From Streptomyces sulphureus DSM 40104 (lineage in GTDB: Bacteria > Actinomycetota > Actinomycetes > Streptomycetales > Streptomycetaceae), in contig NZ_KB905828.1 of assembly GCF_000381025.1 (NCBI RefSeq), positions 1 to 64,000 of the forward strand: a stretch of 64,000 nt of DNA. The letters run 5' to 3'. The position numbers were made by a program, and so were the translations under genes. Shown here piece by piece: positions 1 to 8,772 of this stretch. The notes beneath the pieces are model-generated. The model made no database searches. It saw only the letters and a list, made by a program, of their open reading frames with translations, and had not been told where the DNA came from. Numbering within the stretch: position 1 is the stretch's first letter; each line of letters begins with the position of its first letter.

Positions 1-161
1 TCGGCGGTGGCTTGGCCGAGTGCACCGTGGGTGCGGGCGCGGCTCCAGCCGCCGGCTCCGGCCGCGATGCTCTCCAGCCACGGGCGCGGCATCGGCGCGG
101 CGGCGACGGTGCGGTAGATGTGCTCGGCGTCGTCGCTCGGATCGGTGTCGGTATCGGACAT
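1..161 (-). CDS. hypothetical protein, N-terminal part only
   Basis: The first 53 codons of a minus-strand gene run off the left edge of the window. The ATG at 161 is followed by an acidic N-terminus (MSDTDTDPSDDAEHIY) and then a Pro/Trp/Gly-containing stretch (PMPRPWLESI). The frame has typical high-GC3 codon use and stays open to the edge. A weak GAGG lies about ten bases upstream. It lies 145 bp downstream of the four coupled small genes and may belong to the same transcription unit. I do not recognise the family. Confidence 0.6.
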   Translation of the reverse strand, partial: MSDTDTDPSDDAEHIYRTVAAAPMPRPWLESIAAGAGGWSRARTHGALGQATA

Positions 162-306
162 GGGTCCCCGCCTCGTTGGGTGTGTGGTGTGGTGCTCCGC
201 CGCGTCGATGTCTTAGAGGCCGACGCGGCGGAGCCATTCCCGGGAGCCTCTGTCGCCGGGAGTCCAGGGGTGAGGGAGCAGCCCCCCGCCGGGCCCCATC
301 CCGTCC

Positions 307-555
307 TTACTGCGCCTCCGGGTTTGCCACCGCGCGCAGGCCCGGCCGCAACGGCGCCGTGAGCGCTGGGACTTGGCCGAGGTCTTCGTAGTCCGACCTG
401 ACCCGCAGATACCGGGTGTGCCCGGTCTCCCGGTAGTGGCGGCCGCGCCAGGCGTCCGCACTCGCCTCCGACGGCAGGGCGCTGGCCTCCGCCTCGCACT
501 CACGACCGCCGGCCTGGCTAAGGCACACCACGTCCCACAGCGTCCGAGTGATCAC
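307..555 (-). CDS. small hypothetical protein (82 aa)
   Basis: Last of four translationally coupled small genes. Its GTG start overlaps the previous stop in a GTGA, so it is probably translated by re-initiation. The product is soluble-looking, acidic in the middle (RVRSDYEDLGQV), with no membrane segment and no recognised motif. The neighbouring DUF6879 and XRE genes suggest an accessory regulatory island. Function unknown. Confidence 0.6.
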   Translation of the reverse strand: MITRTLWDVVCLSQAGGRECEAEASALPSEASADAWRGRHYRETGHTRYLRVRSDYEDLGQVPALTAPLRPGLRAVANPEAQ

Positions 556-752
556 AGGACCTCCCTCCCACGAGAACGAAGAGCAGTCAGCACCTCGCGA
601 TCCTCAGCACGACGCACCGATGCCGGAGTGGTGCTCCACGCCGGCCCGACACCCTCCGGCAAGGGACGCAGCCGGACCTCGTGCGGCCGCACCTCCTCCA
701 CCACACCGAGACGCCCGGTCAGACGGTCGATCACCACATCATCCCGCCTCAC
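552..752 (-). CDS. small hypothetical protein (66 aa)
   Basis: Starts at a GTG that overlaps the upstream stop by four bases (GTGA at 749-752) and ends in the same kind of overlap with the next gene. The N-terminus (VRRDDVVIDRLTGRLGVVEE) looks like a short beta-rich fold. The rest is charged, with no Cys and no membrane segment. I chose the coupled GTG because reading frames opened further upstream are Arg-rich shadow sequence. Family not recognised. Confidence 0.55.
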   Translation of the reverse strand: MRRDDVVIDRLTGRLGVVEEVRPHEVRLRPLPEGVGPAWSTTPASVRRAEDREVLTALRSRGREVL

Positions 753-1012
753 CTGACGGCCCTCGTCGTCATCCGGCCTACCGCGAAGGCGACTTCGCGG
801 TGCAACGCGTCGACGCCCTGCTCGAACGTCGCGCGCTCGGCGCCGGTCGCGGGCCGTAGACGATCGGGACGGGCCGGCCACTCGTAGCCGGTCGCCGTGA
901 TGAGCACATACCTGCCGTCGTCCGCGACGCGCCGCATGCGTCCGACCCACGGCGGCCCAGGCGGCGACTCATCCACCAGGTACGCCCCCACGGCCGGGGG
1001 CCGCGCACTCAC
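749..1012 (-). CDS. small hypothetical protein (87 aa)
   Basis: Second gene of the coupled set. The GTG at 1012 overlaps the stop of the preceding gene (GTGA). The middle has a beta-hairpin-like pattern (DDGRYVLITATGYEWPARPD), followed by a predicted amphipathic helix (RATFEQGVDALHREVAFAV). Small Streptomyces proteins of this general kind often sit beside XRE-DUF5753 regulators, but I cannot name a family. A longer upstream reading frame starting at 1075 is rejected because it would overlap the neighbour extensively. Confidence 0.6.
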   Translation of the reverse strand: MSARPPAVGAYLVDESPPGPPWVGRMRRVADDGRYVLITATGYEWPARPDRLRPATGAERATFEQGVDALHREVAFAVGRMTTRAVR

Positions 1013-1290
1013 GAGACCGCTCCGCCCGAGAGGCGCACCTGACCGCCGGCGGCGGAGCCGAGCGCAGCCGGGCACGTCAGCTCGCCAGTGCCGCCGCTCC
1101 CCTCCCGGACCACCCGGACCAACAGGTCAGCAACGTCCGGCCACACGCGTCCCAGGCCTACAAGAACCAGCCCCGATGAGACATCGGCACGCAGGGACGG
1201 AAGCACTATGCCCACCTGATCCAGCGCCTCCCTCAGCGCCTCGACAACCAAGAAAAGATCGACGTCACGTGACTGCACGGCTGGGTTCAT
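1009..1290 (-). CDS. small hypothetical protein (93 aa), first gene of coupled operon
   Basis: Starts at ATG 1290 with no strong ribosome-binding site. It is helical and Leu/Val-rich at the N-terminus (residues 10-65), then Gly/Ala-rich. It opens a run of four genes, each joined by a GTGA overlap. It is divergent from the DUF6879 gene at 1471, so the 180-bp gap between them must hold promoters for both directions. Function unknown. Confidence 0.6.
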   Translation of the reverse strand: MNPAVQSRDVDLFLVVEALREALDQVGIVLPSLRADVSSGLVLVGLGRVWPDVADLLVRVVREGSGGTGELTCPAALGSAAGGQVRLSGGAVS

Positions 1291-1470
1291 GGACGTGACG
1301 GTAGGGCCGGGGGCTTGACACCCACCATGCGATGTTCTCCTCTGTTCCCAGAAGCTTGCCGAGTGTTCTCGCGTGGTCTCACATCGGATGCCTTGCGTCG
1401 TAGCCCGCAACATCGAACGCCGTGATGCTGAACGCGATACGACAGGACCCGAGGCAGCTAGGAGTTGACG

Positions 1471-2220
1471 ATGCGGCGACTGCGTTTCAATGGCACTGAC
1501 AGCAAGAACGGTGGCTGCCCTGCGATTCATGAGGACCTCGACAGTGGTGAGATCATCGTGCAGGGAAAGCCGCTCTCCGCGCTGGACGATCTCGCCCAGC
1601 TTGAGCACTTCGGCCCGGGGGACGCTGCGGTAGCCGTCCCTCGCGAACTGCTTGTCAACCACGGACCCAAGGAGATCGAGCGCGTGCCGACAATCATCGG
1701 ACTGGAGGAGTTCGGAAGGCTCTTCCAGTCCTTCGAGCACTCGGCCTGGCACCTGGAGACACGACGTGGCTACGCCACGGACCGGGAAGACCCCTCCTTC
1801 ACGGAGTTCTTGGCGACGGGCACGGTTGCCTGTGACATCGACAGCGACTGGTGCACAAACATTCGGCGGCAGACGGACGCAGGCAAGTACGTGGGGCGTG
1901 TGCGTGTGGTGGATGACCCGCCCACGGAAGGTCAGTTGTTCCTGCTCAAGTACGCGGAGTGCAACGCGGCGACGGGCGAGGACGCGCGGAATCTATGGCG
2001 CGCGGACGCAACACGACTTCGGCTGCCTGAAGAGGACTTCTGGCTGTTCGACAGCCGCCTCGTGGCGGTACTCCGGTTCGATGACGAAGACGCCTTCCAC
2101 GACGTGGAGATCATCACGGAACCGGGCGAGGTACTGCGGTACTGCCAGGTGCGTGACGCCGCAGTGCACGGGTCTGTGGCCCACGACGAGTTCGCCGCGC
2201 AGATGGGCGAGAAGGGCTAG
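1471..2220 (+). CDS. DUF6879 family protein
   Basis: A 249-residue protein with two parts. The N-terminal 60 residues (CPAIHEDLDSGEIIVQGKPL) form a small domain. The C-terminal DUF6879 domain (about 75-245) contains a FGRLFQSFEHSAWHLETR-type segment, SDWCTNIRRQTDAGK and FWLFDSRLVAVLRFDD. In actinomycetes such proteins are almost always followed by an XRE-DUF5753 gene, as here, and the pair is thought to be a regulatory or toxin-antitoxin-like module of unproven role. The ATG at 1471 is preferred over a TTG at 1465 because AGGAG lies six bases before it. The 12-bp gap to the next gene implies an operon. Confidence 0.8.
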   Translation: MRRLRFNGTDSKNGGCPAIHEDLDSGEIIVQGKPLSALDDLAQLEHFGPGDAAVAVPRELLVNHGPKEIERVPTIIGLEEFGRLFQSFEHSAWHLETRRGYATDREDPSFTEFLATGTVACDIDSDWCTNIRRQTDAGKYVGRVRVVDDPPTEGQLFLLKYAECNAATGEDARNLWRADATRLRLPEEDFWLFDSRLVAVLRFDDEDAFHDVEIITEPGEVLRYCQVRDAAVHGSVAHDEFAAQMGEKG

Positions 2221-2232
2221 CGAGCGGCACCG

Positions 2233-3084
2233 GTGAGCACGGACTTTCAGCAGGCTCGGGAGGCTCTGAGGGCTCGGTTGCGAGAGCTGCGCCTTTCCTC
2301 TCCTGGGGGCCGTGTCACCGGTACCGAGCTTGCCCGACGGCTCGGCTGGCCGCACTCCAAGATCTACAAGTTGGAGAACGGCCGGCAGACCGCCACCTCG
2401 GGCGACCTGCGGGCCTGGGCGGATGGCATGGGGCAGCCTGACACCTTCGAGGAACTGGAGTCACGACTCAAGGGCTTCGAGTCCCACATCCGCTCGTGGC
2501 GGCGTCAACTGGCTGCGGGCCACCGGCCTGTGCAGGACAGTTGGAACGCGGAAGTCTCGCGTTCCAAGGCCATCCGGGTATGGGAGGAGTCCGTGGTTCC
2601 GGGCATGCTCCAGACTGCCGACTACTCGCGGCACATATTCCTGCGGTACGCGGCCCTCCAGGGCACCATCCGGGATACCGATGACGCCGTCCGCGCGCGG
2701 ATGAAACGCCAAGAGTGGTTGTACCAGGGAGGCAGGAGGCTTCACGCCTTGATGTGGGAGGCGGCCCTCCGCGCTCTGATCTGCCCGCCATCCGTTCTCG
2801 TCGCTCAGCTAGATCGTCTTACCGGTCTGATCGGGATGGATACCGTCGAACTGGGGATCATCCCCTTCGGCGCCTCGCTGAAGATCCCTGCCGCTAACGG
2901 GTTCTGGATATTTGACGAACGGCTTGTGGTCGCGGAGGACTGGCATGCTGAGCTGTGGCTCGACGATGCGGACAGCATCGATGCCTACGCGCGCGTATGG
3001 CGCACTCTTCGGGAGAGCGCAGTGTACGGAGCTGACGCACAGCACTTGATCAATACGGTGGTGCGGGAGCTGGCTCCGCGCTGA
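2233..3084 (+). CDS. XRE-family regulator with DUF5753 domain
   Basis: A 283-residue DNA-binding protein. An XRE helix-turn-helix lies at about residues 12-65 (TGTELARRLGWPHSKIYKLE). A DUF5753 domain fills about 100-280, with the characteristic VVPGMLQTADYSRHIFLRYA segment and a late FWIFDERLVVAEDW. Such Streptomyces proteins are often paired with a small DUF397 or DUF6879 partner; here the partner is the preceding gene. The GTG start has only a weak GAGCGG upstream, consistent with coupling. Targets cannot be inferred. Confidence 0.88.
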   Translation: MSTDFQQAREALRARLRELRLSSPGGRVTGTELARRLGWPHSKIYKLENGRQTATSGDLRAWADGMGQPDTFEELESRLKGFESHIRSWRRQLAAGHRPVQDSWNAEVSRSKAIRVWEESVVPGMLQTADYSRHIFLRYAALQGTIRDTDDAVRARMKRQEWLYQGGRRLHALMWEAALRALICPPSVLVAQLDRLTGLIGMDTVELGIIPFGASLKIPAANGFWIFDERLVVAEDWHAELWLDDADSIDAYARVWRTLRESAVYGADAQHLINTVVRELAPR

Positions 3085-4025
3085 ATGGTCGTGTCCGCAG
3101 CAGCGCGACCATATTCACCGCTCCCTGTGCCAGTGCGACCAGCATGGCCCACCGTGCCCAGCGATCCTTCTGCTCCGCTGCCGCCTCCTCGGTCGTTGGC
3201 AGGACCGTAGGCCAACTCGGTCTGCGGGCGTCGGCGATTATCCACAGGTGGGCAGATAAGTCACACCGGGGCGGCGGGGTGATGCTGAATGCGCGATTCC
3301 GCGAGTAGCGTCGCTGGTCAGAAAGTATGCTCCCCGCACACGCGGGGGTGGCCCTCGTCTCGACGTCGGCGAGCGCGGATCGGATCAATGCTCCCCGCAC
3401 GTGCGGGCGGCTGAACAGAGAGCCCCGTCATCCACCAGAGCGGCGGGGGCTCCACCTCACCCAAGACGCTCGTACAGCGACACCACCAACGCCCCACCCC
3501 GGACAACGCCGCGATCGACGGCAGAGGCCACCGCCCGCGCTTCAACTCCTCAACGGCACCACAGAGATCCGCGATGTCCTTGTCATGATCCTCGCGGAGC
3601 CACCGGAGTTCGCCGGTGCTGCGGTTGCGGCGGATTAGTAGCCAACCGCCCCGCCCGTCCAGCAGCGGCGGCGCCACCCGCGAGCCGACCGCTCCGGTCC
3701 CGGCTGTCGCCCGGTTCTGTGGCGACCCGTCCGTGACGACGACGCGACGTGACCACTGACTGCCCTTGTGGCCAGGCGAGTTGAACTTTTCCCGGAGCTT
3801 CCGGACGTGCGCGCGTCGCGCGCCGAGCGGAATCCGCCGCGCGCTTCCATAACCGGCGACGGGACCGGTGGTGGGTGACGGCCCTCATCCGGTGGCGGTG
3901 GATCTGCCGCCCCTCCTGCGTCCTCCTGCCGTGACCCGTGCTTGCTCGCGGCGGGGTCGATCTCTGTAGGGAGAGCCCTCCGGCGTCGGACCTAGACTTC
4001 TGGAAGTACCCGAGGGGAGGTCGCC
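3085..4025. other. gene-poor stretch with CRISPR remnant
   Basis: About 940 bases between the XRE gene and the SorC-type regulator. It contains the two-repeat CRISPR-like remnant at 3327-3416. Minus-strand frames across the repeats give peptides such as HPRVCGEH and TPACAGS, which are what translated I-E-type repeats look like, so they are not evidence of a gene. A minus-strand frame ending at 3050 has a possible membrane helix (WAMLVALAQGAVNMVALL) but no convincing start. No cas gene is present. Confidence 0.6.
3327..3416. CRISPR. two-repeat CRISPR remnant, type I-E-like
   Basis: Two 29-base repeat copies lie at 3327-3355 and 3388-3416, separated by a 32-base spacer, giving the 61-base period typical of type I-E arrays. 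Both begin ATGCTCCCCGCAC. Each holds the short palindrome expected of this class (CCCCGCACACGCGGGG in the first, CCCGCACGTGCGGG in the second). The second diverges at its 3' end, as terminal repeats often do. No third repeat is found in register on either side and no cas genes are in the window. It is probably a decayed or orphan array. Confidence 0.6.
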
Positions 4026-4976
4026 ATGGCGCTGGACGAGGACGAACAGGCCATCTACGCGGCGCGCGAGTACTACGAGAGCGGCCGGACCATGGCCGCC
4101 ATCGCCCGCGACCTGCACGTGTCCCGTTCGAGTGTGTCGCGGCTCCTGGCTCGGGCCAGGGAGGTCGGGCTGGTGCAGATCCATGTGCTGCCGCCGCGCT
4201 TCCGCGTCAACGACCTCGAGAAGAGGCTCGCGGAGGCGTTCGAGGTGCGGCCGCGCGTCATCGCCCTGCCGGAGTCGGCACCGGCGCCGGAGGCGTACGC
4301 ACGCACAGCCAGGGCGGGCGCCCAGCTCCTCGGGGAGCTGATGGAGCCCGACACTCTGCTCGCCCTGTCCTGGGGGACGATGGTCAACGCGATCAGCGAG
4401 GTTCTCGAGTCCAAGCCCTGCACCAACTCCCGCATCGTCATGACGGACGGTGTGGGGCAGTCCGAGTCCGGCGTGCACTACTCGTTCGGGATGCTGGAGC
4501 GATTCGCCACGGCCTTCGGCTCGGACGTGCAACAGTTCCCCTTCCCGATCTTCGTCGACTCGGCGGCGGCGAAGGACATCCTCGAGCGCGAGCAGTTGCT
4601 GCGTCATGTCCGGTCCCTCATCGCCAACGCCGACGTGTTCGCCTTCAACCTCGGCACCGTTCAGGAGGGCATCCCGAGCCAGCCGTACGTGAGCGGGTAC
4701 TTCCTGGACGAGACGGACTACCGGCAGCTTCGCGAGGACGCCGCCGTGGGCGACGTCTCGACGACCTTCTTCGACGCCTCGGGAGCAAGCGACGGTATCC
4801 GGATGAACGCCAGGACCACCGGTCCGGACCTGCGCACCGTCCGGGAGATCCCACGACGGGTGTGCGTGACGAGCGGAGTGGTCAAGGTGCCGGCCCTCCG
4901 GGCGGCCCTGAGGGGCGGCCTCGTCACCGATCTGGTGCTCGACGAGGGCACGGCCGAGGTGCTGCTGGCCCACTGA
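4026..4976 (+). CDS. SorC/DeoR-type sugar-binding transcriptional regulator
   Basis: A 316-residue regulator. Residues about 15-45 form an HTH (MAAIARDLHVSRSSVSRLLA). About 60-315 form the SorC effector-binding domain, with the LLALSWGTMVNAISEVL and NADVFAFNLGTVQEG segments. SorC proteins bind phosphorylated sugars or polyols and usually control the adjacent catabolic or transport operon. Here the convergent neighbours encode an MHS transporter and an FAD oxidoreductase, which are plausible targets. GGGGAGG lies seven bases before the ATG. The ligand is unknown. Confidence 0.88.
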   Translation: MALDEDEQAIYAAREYYESGRTMAAIARDLHVSRSSVSRLLARAREVGLVQIHVLPPRFRVNDLEKRLAEAFEVRPRVIALPESAPAPEAYARTARAGAQLLGELMEPDTLLALSWGTMVNAISEVLESKPCTNSRIVMTDGVGQSESGVHYSFGMLERFATAFGSDVQQFPFPIFVDSAAAKDILEREQLLRHVRSLIANADVFAFNLGTVQEGIPSQPYVSGYFLDETDYRQLREDAAVGDVSTTFFDASGASDGIRMNARTTGPDLRTVREIPRRVCVTSGVVKVPALRAALRGGLVTDLVLDEGTAEVLLAH

Positions 4977-4982
4977 CGGCCG

Positions 4983-5018
4983 CCTGCCGGCCCGGCTGCT
5001 GAGCAGCCGGCCGGCAGG
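4983..5018. terminator. bidirectional stem-loop terminator
   Basis: An inverted repeat of about 17 bp per arm (CCTGCCGGCC-GGCTGCT at 4983-5000 against AGCAGCCGGCCGGCAGG at 5002-5018), with one bulged base and a minimal loop. It fills the gap between convergent stop codons at 4976 and 5020, so it can serve both genes. Confidence 0.75.
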
Positions 5019-5019
5019 A

Positions 5020-6321
5020 TCAGGAGATGCGCCGGCCGCTGCCCTCCGTCATGAAGGCCGCCGCCGCGATGGAGACGACGCTCATCCCCAGCATCACCAG
5101 CGAGATGGCCCAGGTCCCCTCGGTAGCGCCGGTCAGCGCGGCCGCGAGGAACGGCAGGGTGCCACCGGACAGCGCGGCGGAGACCTCACGGCTGAAGGCG
5201 ACTCCGGTGAAGCGGACCTTGCTGTTGAACTGCTCGGCCAGCAGCGTGGCCTGGGCGCCCAGCATCAGGTCGTTGGAGAGGGTCAGCAGGATCAGCAGGG
5301 CGAGCCAGATCACCACGGCGATGCCCGTGTCCAGCATCCAGAAGAACGGGAACGACATCAGCGCGCAGAGGACGGCACCCGAGATGAACACCGTCCTTCG
5401 CCCCAGCAGGTCGGACAGGTACCCGGACAGCGGGAGCGTGGCCAGTTTGACCACGTTCGCGAGGAGCACGCCGACGGTCCCGATCCATGCGGCCTGTCCC
5501 ACGTCGTCGGTGATGTATGTCAGCGCGTAGACGCTGGGCACGTAGGTGGCGACGTTCGGACCGACGCTGGCCAGGATGCTCAGGACCACCTGTTTCGGGT
5601 GGGTGCGCATGAGAGCGACGAACGGGACGCGCTCCCGGGCGTCGTCCGCGGCCACCTTCTTGAACGCCGGCGTCTCGTCCACGCGCCTGCGTACGTAGAG
5701 CCCGACCGGCAGGAGGGCGATGCTCAGCAGGAACGGGACGCGCCAGCCCCAACTGTGGAACGCCTCCTCGGGGAGCCAGGTGAAGGGCGTGAACACCACG
5801 GTGGCGAGGATGACGCCCATGGCGTTGCCGGTCGGCGGGATCGCGGCGAAGAGCCCCCTCCGGTTGGTCGGCGCGTGCTCGGCGGCCATGAGCGAGCCGC
5901 CCGCGTACTCCGCGCCTGCCCCCAGCCCCTGCACGATGCGCAGCACGACCAGGAGCACGGCGGCCCAGATACCGATCGACTCGTAACTCGGGATGAGACC
6001 GATCAACGTCGAGGACACGGCCATCATCGTCAGCGTGATCATGAGGACCAGCCGGCGGCCGAAGCGATCGCCGAGGTGCCCGAAGACCAGGCCGCCGATC
6101 GGGCGGGCGAAGAAGCCCACCGCGAAGGTGGCGAAGGAGGCCAGCGTTCCCGCTGTGGGGTCCGAGGGGTCGAAGACGACCTTGTTCAGCACCAGCGCGG
6201 AGGCGGTGCCGAAGAGCATGAAGTCGTACCACTCCAGGGCAGTGCCGATGGTCGAGGCCGAGACGACCCTGCGGACCATCGAGCGCGTGGACTGCTCCGC
6301 TGTGGTGGCGGTGGACGTCAA
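5020..6321 (-). CDS. MHS-family MFS transporter
   Basis: A 433-residue membrane protein of the metabolite:H+ symporter (ProP/ShiA-like) branch of the major facilitator superfamily. It has the family hallmark LEWYDFMLFG after a short cytoplasmic N-terminus (residues 29-38) and the loop 2-3 signature GHLGDRFGRR (81-90). Twelve hydrophobic segments can be traced. Such proteins import organic acids, amino-acid betaines or aromatic acids. It is co-transcribed with the FAD oxidoreductase upstream (6 bp gap), so it probably brings in that enzyme's substrate. Two relatives occur at 31544 and 38241. Confidence 0.85.
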   Translation of the reverse strand: MTSTATTAEQSTRSMVRRVVSASTIGTALEWYDFMLFGTASALVLNKVVFDPSDPTAGTLASFATFAVGFFARPIGGLVFGHLGDRFGRRLVLMITLTMMAVSSTLIGLIPSYESIGIWAAVLLVVLRIVQGLGAGAEYAGGSLMAAEHAPTNRRGLFAAIPPTGNAMGVILATVVFTPFTWLPEEAFHSWGWRVPFLLSIALLPVGLYVRRRVDETPAFKKVAADDARERVPFVALMRTHPKQVVLSILASVGPNVATYVPSVYALTYITDDVGQAAWIGTVGVLLANVVKLATLPLSGYLSDLLGRRTVFISGAVLCALMSFPFFWMLDTGIAVVIWLALLILLTLSNDLMLGAQATLLAEQFNSKVRFTGVAFSREVSAALSGGTLPFLAAALTGATEGTWAISLVMLGMSVVSIAAAAFMTEGSGRRIS

Positions 6322-6327
6322 CGGTGC

Positions 6328-7722
6328 TCACCGCCCCACGGATGCGTCGCTGCTCGCCCCGAGGTAGGCGCCGCGCTGCTCGAGCTCGGAGCGCAGGCGA
6401 GCGGTGTCGGTCTCCCGGACCGGGGTGCCTCGGTCTGCGCCCCAGGCTGCAGCGATGCCCGCCGCCTCGCCCATGGCGAACGACGGCGGCATGACCCGGA
6501 CGGCGGCGAGCGCCTCGTGGGTCGCCGAGAGGCAACGGCCCGCGACCAGGAGCCCGTCGACGGACTCCGGGACCAGGCTCCGGAAGGGGATCTCGTACTC
6601 GTTGGCGGTCCGCGGTATGCCGTCGTCGAAGGGGCCGGCGTTGCCGCTGGGGCTGTGGATGTCGACCGGGTAGCCGGCCACCGCGATGGTGTCGGGGAAC
6701 CGGGTTCCGTTGACCAGGTCGTCCAGCGTCAGCACGTACTGCCCGACGACGCGCCGGGACTCTCGCACCCCGACCGTGGCCGCGGTGTCGATCAGCTTGC
6801 AGTGCTCCAGGCCGGGCAGCTCTCGGTGGAAGAAGTCCATCAGGACGTCCACCTGGCGCCGGGAGACGACCTCGGCCTTCGTGAGGTCCCGCGCGTCCGT
6901 CCCGTCGACCCCGTTGACCCGCGTGGTGTTGATGCGCCAGACGCCCGGCTCCATGGTCTTGAAGAGCTGGACCCCGCGGCGGGGCAGGTCGTAACGGCCG
7001 GAGGCCTGTGCCTCCTCCACCAGGTGCTGGAAGGGGAACAGCTCGTCGGGGTACTGCCGCTTGTACTCCTCGACGGCCTCGTCGTCGACGCTCCCGATAC
7101 GGAAGAACAGGGTCATCGGCTGCATCAGGCCGTCCGATTCCCTGCCCTTCTCAAAGCGCGCCCCGGCGAAAGCCGCGACGTCACCGTCACCGGTCGCGTC
7201 GATCACCACACCCGCCGGGAGGTATGACATACCGGACTTGTTGACGATCACGACTCCACGTACCGCCCCGTCCTCGACTACGGCGTCCACGGCCCAGGTG
7301 TGCAGGAGCAGGTCGACGCCTTCCCCGAGCAGCATCTCCTGCGCGACCCGCTTGGCCGTCTCGGCCTCGAAGGGGGTCACAGCGTCGTGCCCGTACCTGA
7401 TGAAACCGGAGTACTGCGTCCCGGCCTTGGTCCTGGACGGGTGGACTGCGCCGCCCTGCTCCTCCATCCTGCGCACGAACTCGTCGAAGACGCCCCGCAC
7501 GAGCTGCGTCCGCCCGTCCAGGGAGAACGACGTCATGCACGGCCCGACGAGTCCGGCCGTCAGGTTGCCCCCGGCGACCCCGAACCGGTCGATCACGCGC
7601 ACGCGCGCCCCGGTCCGCGCCGCCGAGACCGCCGCCGCCAGGCCGGCGGGACCGCTGCCGACCACCAGGACGTCGGTGGCCTCCGCCTCGTCGATATCGC
7701 GCTGGTACAGCCTCGTACTCAA
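6328..7722 (-). CDS. FAD-dependent oxidoreductase (PF12831-like)
   Basis: A 464-residue flavoprotein. The N-terminal dinucleotide-binding motif is GSGPAG (22-27), followed by an acidic end of strand 2 (VRVIDRFGVAGG) and a later DATGDGDVAAFAG motif near residue 180. The C-terminal block (LVAGRCLSATHEALAAVRV) closes the FAD site. No heme or Fe-S motif is seen. The TTG start is supported by GAAGGAGA seven bases upstream. Co-transcribed with the MHS transporter; SorC-type control is likely. The substrate is unknown; a hydroxy-acid or tricarballylate-like dehydrogenase is possible. A relative occurs at 41368. Confidence 0.8.
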   Translation of the reverse strand: MSTRLYQRDIDEAEATDVLVVGSGPAGLAAAVSAARTGARVRVIDRFGVAGGNLTAGLVGPCMTSFSLDGRTQLVRGVFDEFVRRMEEQGGAVHPSRTKAGTQYSGFIRYGHDAVTPFEAETAKRVAQEMLLGEGVDLLLHTWAVDAVVEDGAVRGVVIVNKSGMSYLPAGVVIDATGDGDVAAFAGARFEKGRESDGLMQPMTLFFRIGSVDDEAVEEYKRQYPDELFPFQHLVEEAQASGRYDLPRRGVQLFKTMEPGVWRINTTRVNGVDGTDARDLTKAEVVSRRQVDVLMDFFHRELPGLEHCKLIDTAATVGVRESRRVVGQYVLTLDDLVNGTRFPDTIAVAGYPVDIHSPSGNAGPFDDGIPRTANEYEIPFRSLVPESVDGLLVAGRCLSATHEALAAVRVMPPSFAMGEAAGIAAAWGADRGTPVRETDTARLRSELEQRGAYLGASSDASVGR

Positions 7723-8772
7723 CGAAAGTCTCCTTCGACTCGCTTTCGGTGATGCGAACGCCGACCATCCTCAGCAGCGCGAAAGGCGGGTTCAACGGCC
7801 GGCACATCGGTGCACCGCCACAGCCACCGGACACCCCCGGACGTCCGGTGAGCACGGCTCGCCGGTGCACGAATGTGCCGATTCACCGGCGCCGTCCGCG
7901 CCTGTGGACATCTCACCGCGGCCTCAGCCGGAGAGGTGCCCCTCGCTGTACGTCACCGCGACGACGAGCAGCGAGCGGTATCGGGACGACGGCCGCTCGG
8001 AAGCGCGCTGTGAGTCGATCCTGGGGACGCCCCGGCTCGACGCAGCAGTCGTGGCGCCTTCAGCGCAGTGGTGACGCGGGGGGCCTGTGTTGCCGCGGAC
8101 GTGGCCGGCCGGGGACCGCAGCGAGCGGCGGGCGGAGGACTGCTTGATCGGAGCTCCACCGGTGCTCCCCTCGGCAGAATTCCCTGCTGCCCGAGGGACG
8201 GAGCGGCAGCGAAGTTGGCCGAGAGTGAGACAGCTATGGGCTGCCACCTCCAGCGCGGCGGCTTGGGATCTCCGCAGTTGCAGAAACCACCAGGTCACTA
8301 GGGCCTGGTGTGTGCGCAGATGCTGTAGGAACCAGCCGGGGGCACGGCAGAGTTGCAGATCAGAGACCCGTCTGCCCGACAGGGTGGAGGGGGCCTCCGT
8401 TGTGCAGCACACATACGCCCGTGCCCATCCCTGCGGGAACTGTGCCCCGGAGATCGCATCGAGGGCCTGACGCGGTCCGGGCTGAAGCCCCGAGTAGAGG
8501 GCTAACTACGGGCAGCCGGCCTTCGGCAGCGACAAGCTCGCAGAGCTGGGCGAGCTGAATGACGTACGCCGCGCGGCACATGAGGCCGCCCGACGTCTCG
8601 GACGGAGCCGACCGCCAAGGTCGTCGGCGACCGACTCTCCGTAATCGACGAGCAGGATTCCCCGAAGGGACCTACGAGCGGGCGGGCAACAACGCCGCCG
8701 ATCGCAGTGATGGCCGAAATCCTGGCCGGGCGCGGCGTTCAGCCACCAGGACCGACCGCCGCGCCCCCGTTC
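7723..8772. other. 1-kb stretch without a supported gene
   Basis: Contains the promoter region of the FAD oxidoreductase operon near 7723-7800. The remaining open frames on both strands are Arg/Pro-rich shadows with no ribosome-binding sites. A short frame near 8520-8620 reads ELGELNDVRRAAHEAARRLG, which looks protein-like but has no start and ends quickly. It may be a gene remnant. Confidence 0.4.

Noticed and set aside
3050..3400. 116-codon minus-strand frame overlapping the end of the XRE gene, with a possible membrane helix
   Set aside because: No usable start or ribosome-binding site in the credible part; its upstream half is translated CRISPR repeat.
3446..3478. possible third CRISPR repeat (GGGGCTCCACCTCACCC)
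   Set aside because: It is two bases out of register and matches the repeat poorly.
3318..3677. 119-codon minus-strand frame ending HPRVCGEHTF
   Set aside because: The C-terminal part is a translated CRISPR repeat; the rest has no recognisable family and no good start.
5599..7227. 542-codon plus-strand frame
   Set aside because: Antisense shadow of the MHS transporter and FAD oxidoreductase; charged composition without motifs.
7953..8470. overlapping short frames on both strands
   Set aside because: Arg/Ser/Pro-rich translations with no ribosome-binding sites.
8520..8620. short protein-like segment ELGELNDVRRAAHEAARRLG
   Set aside because: Too short and without start; could be a remnant but no family can be assigned.
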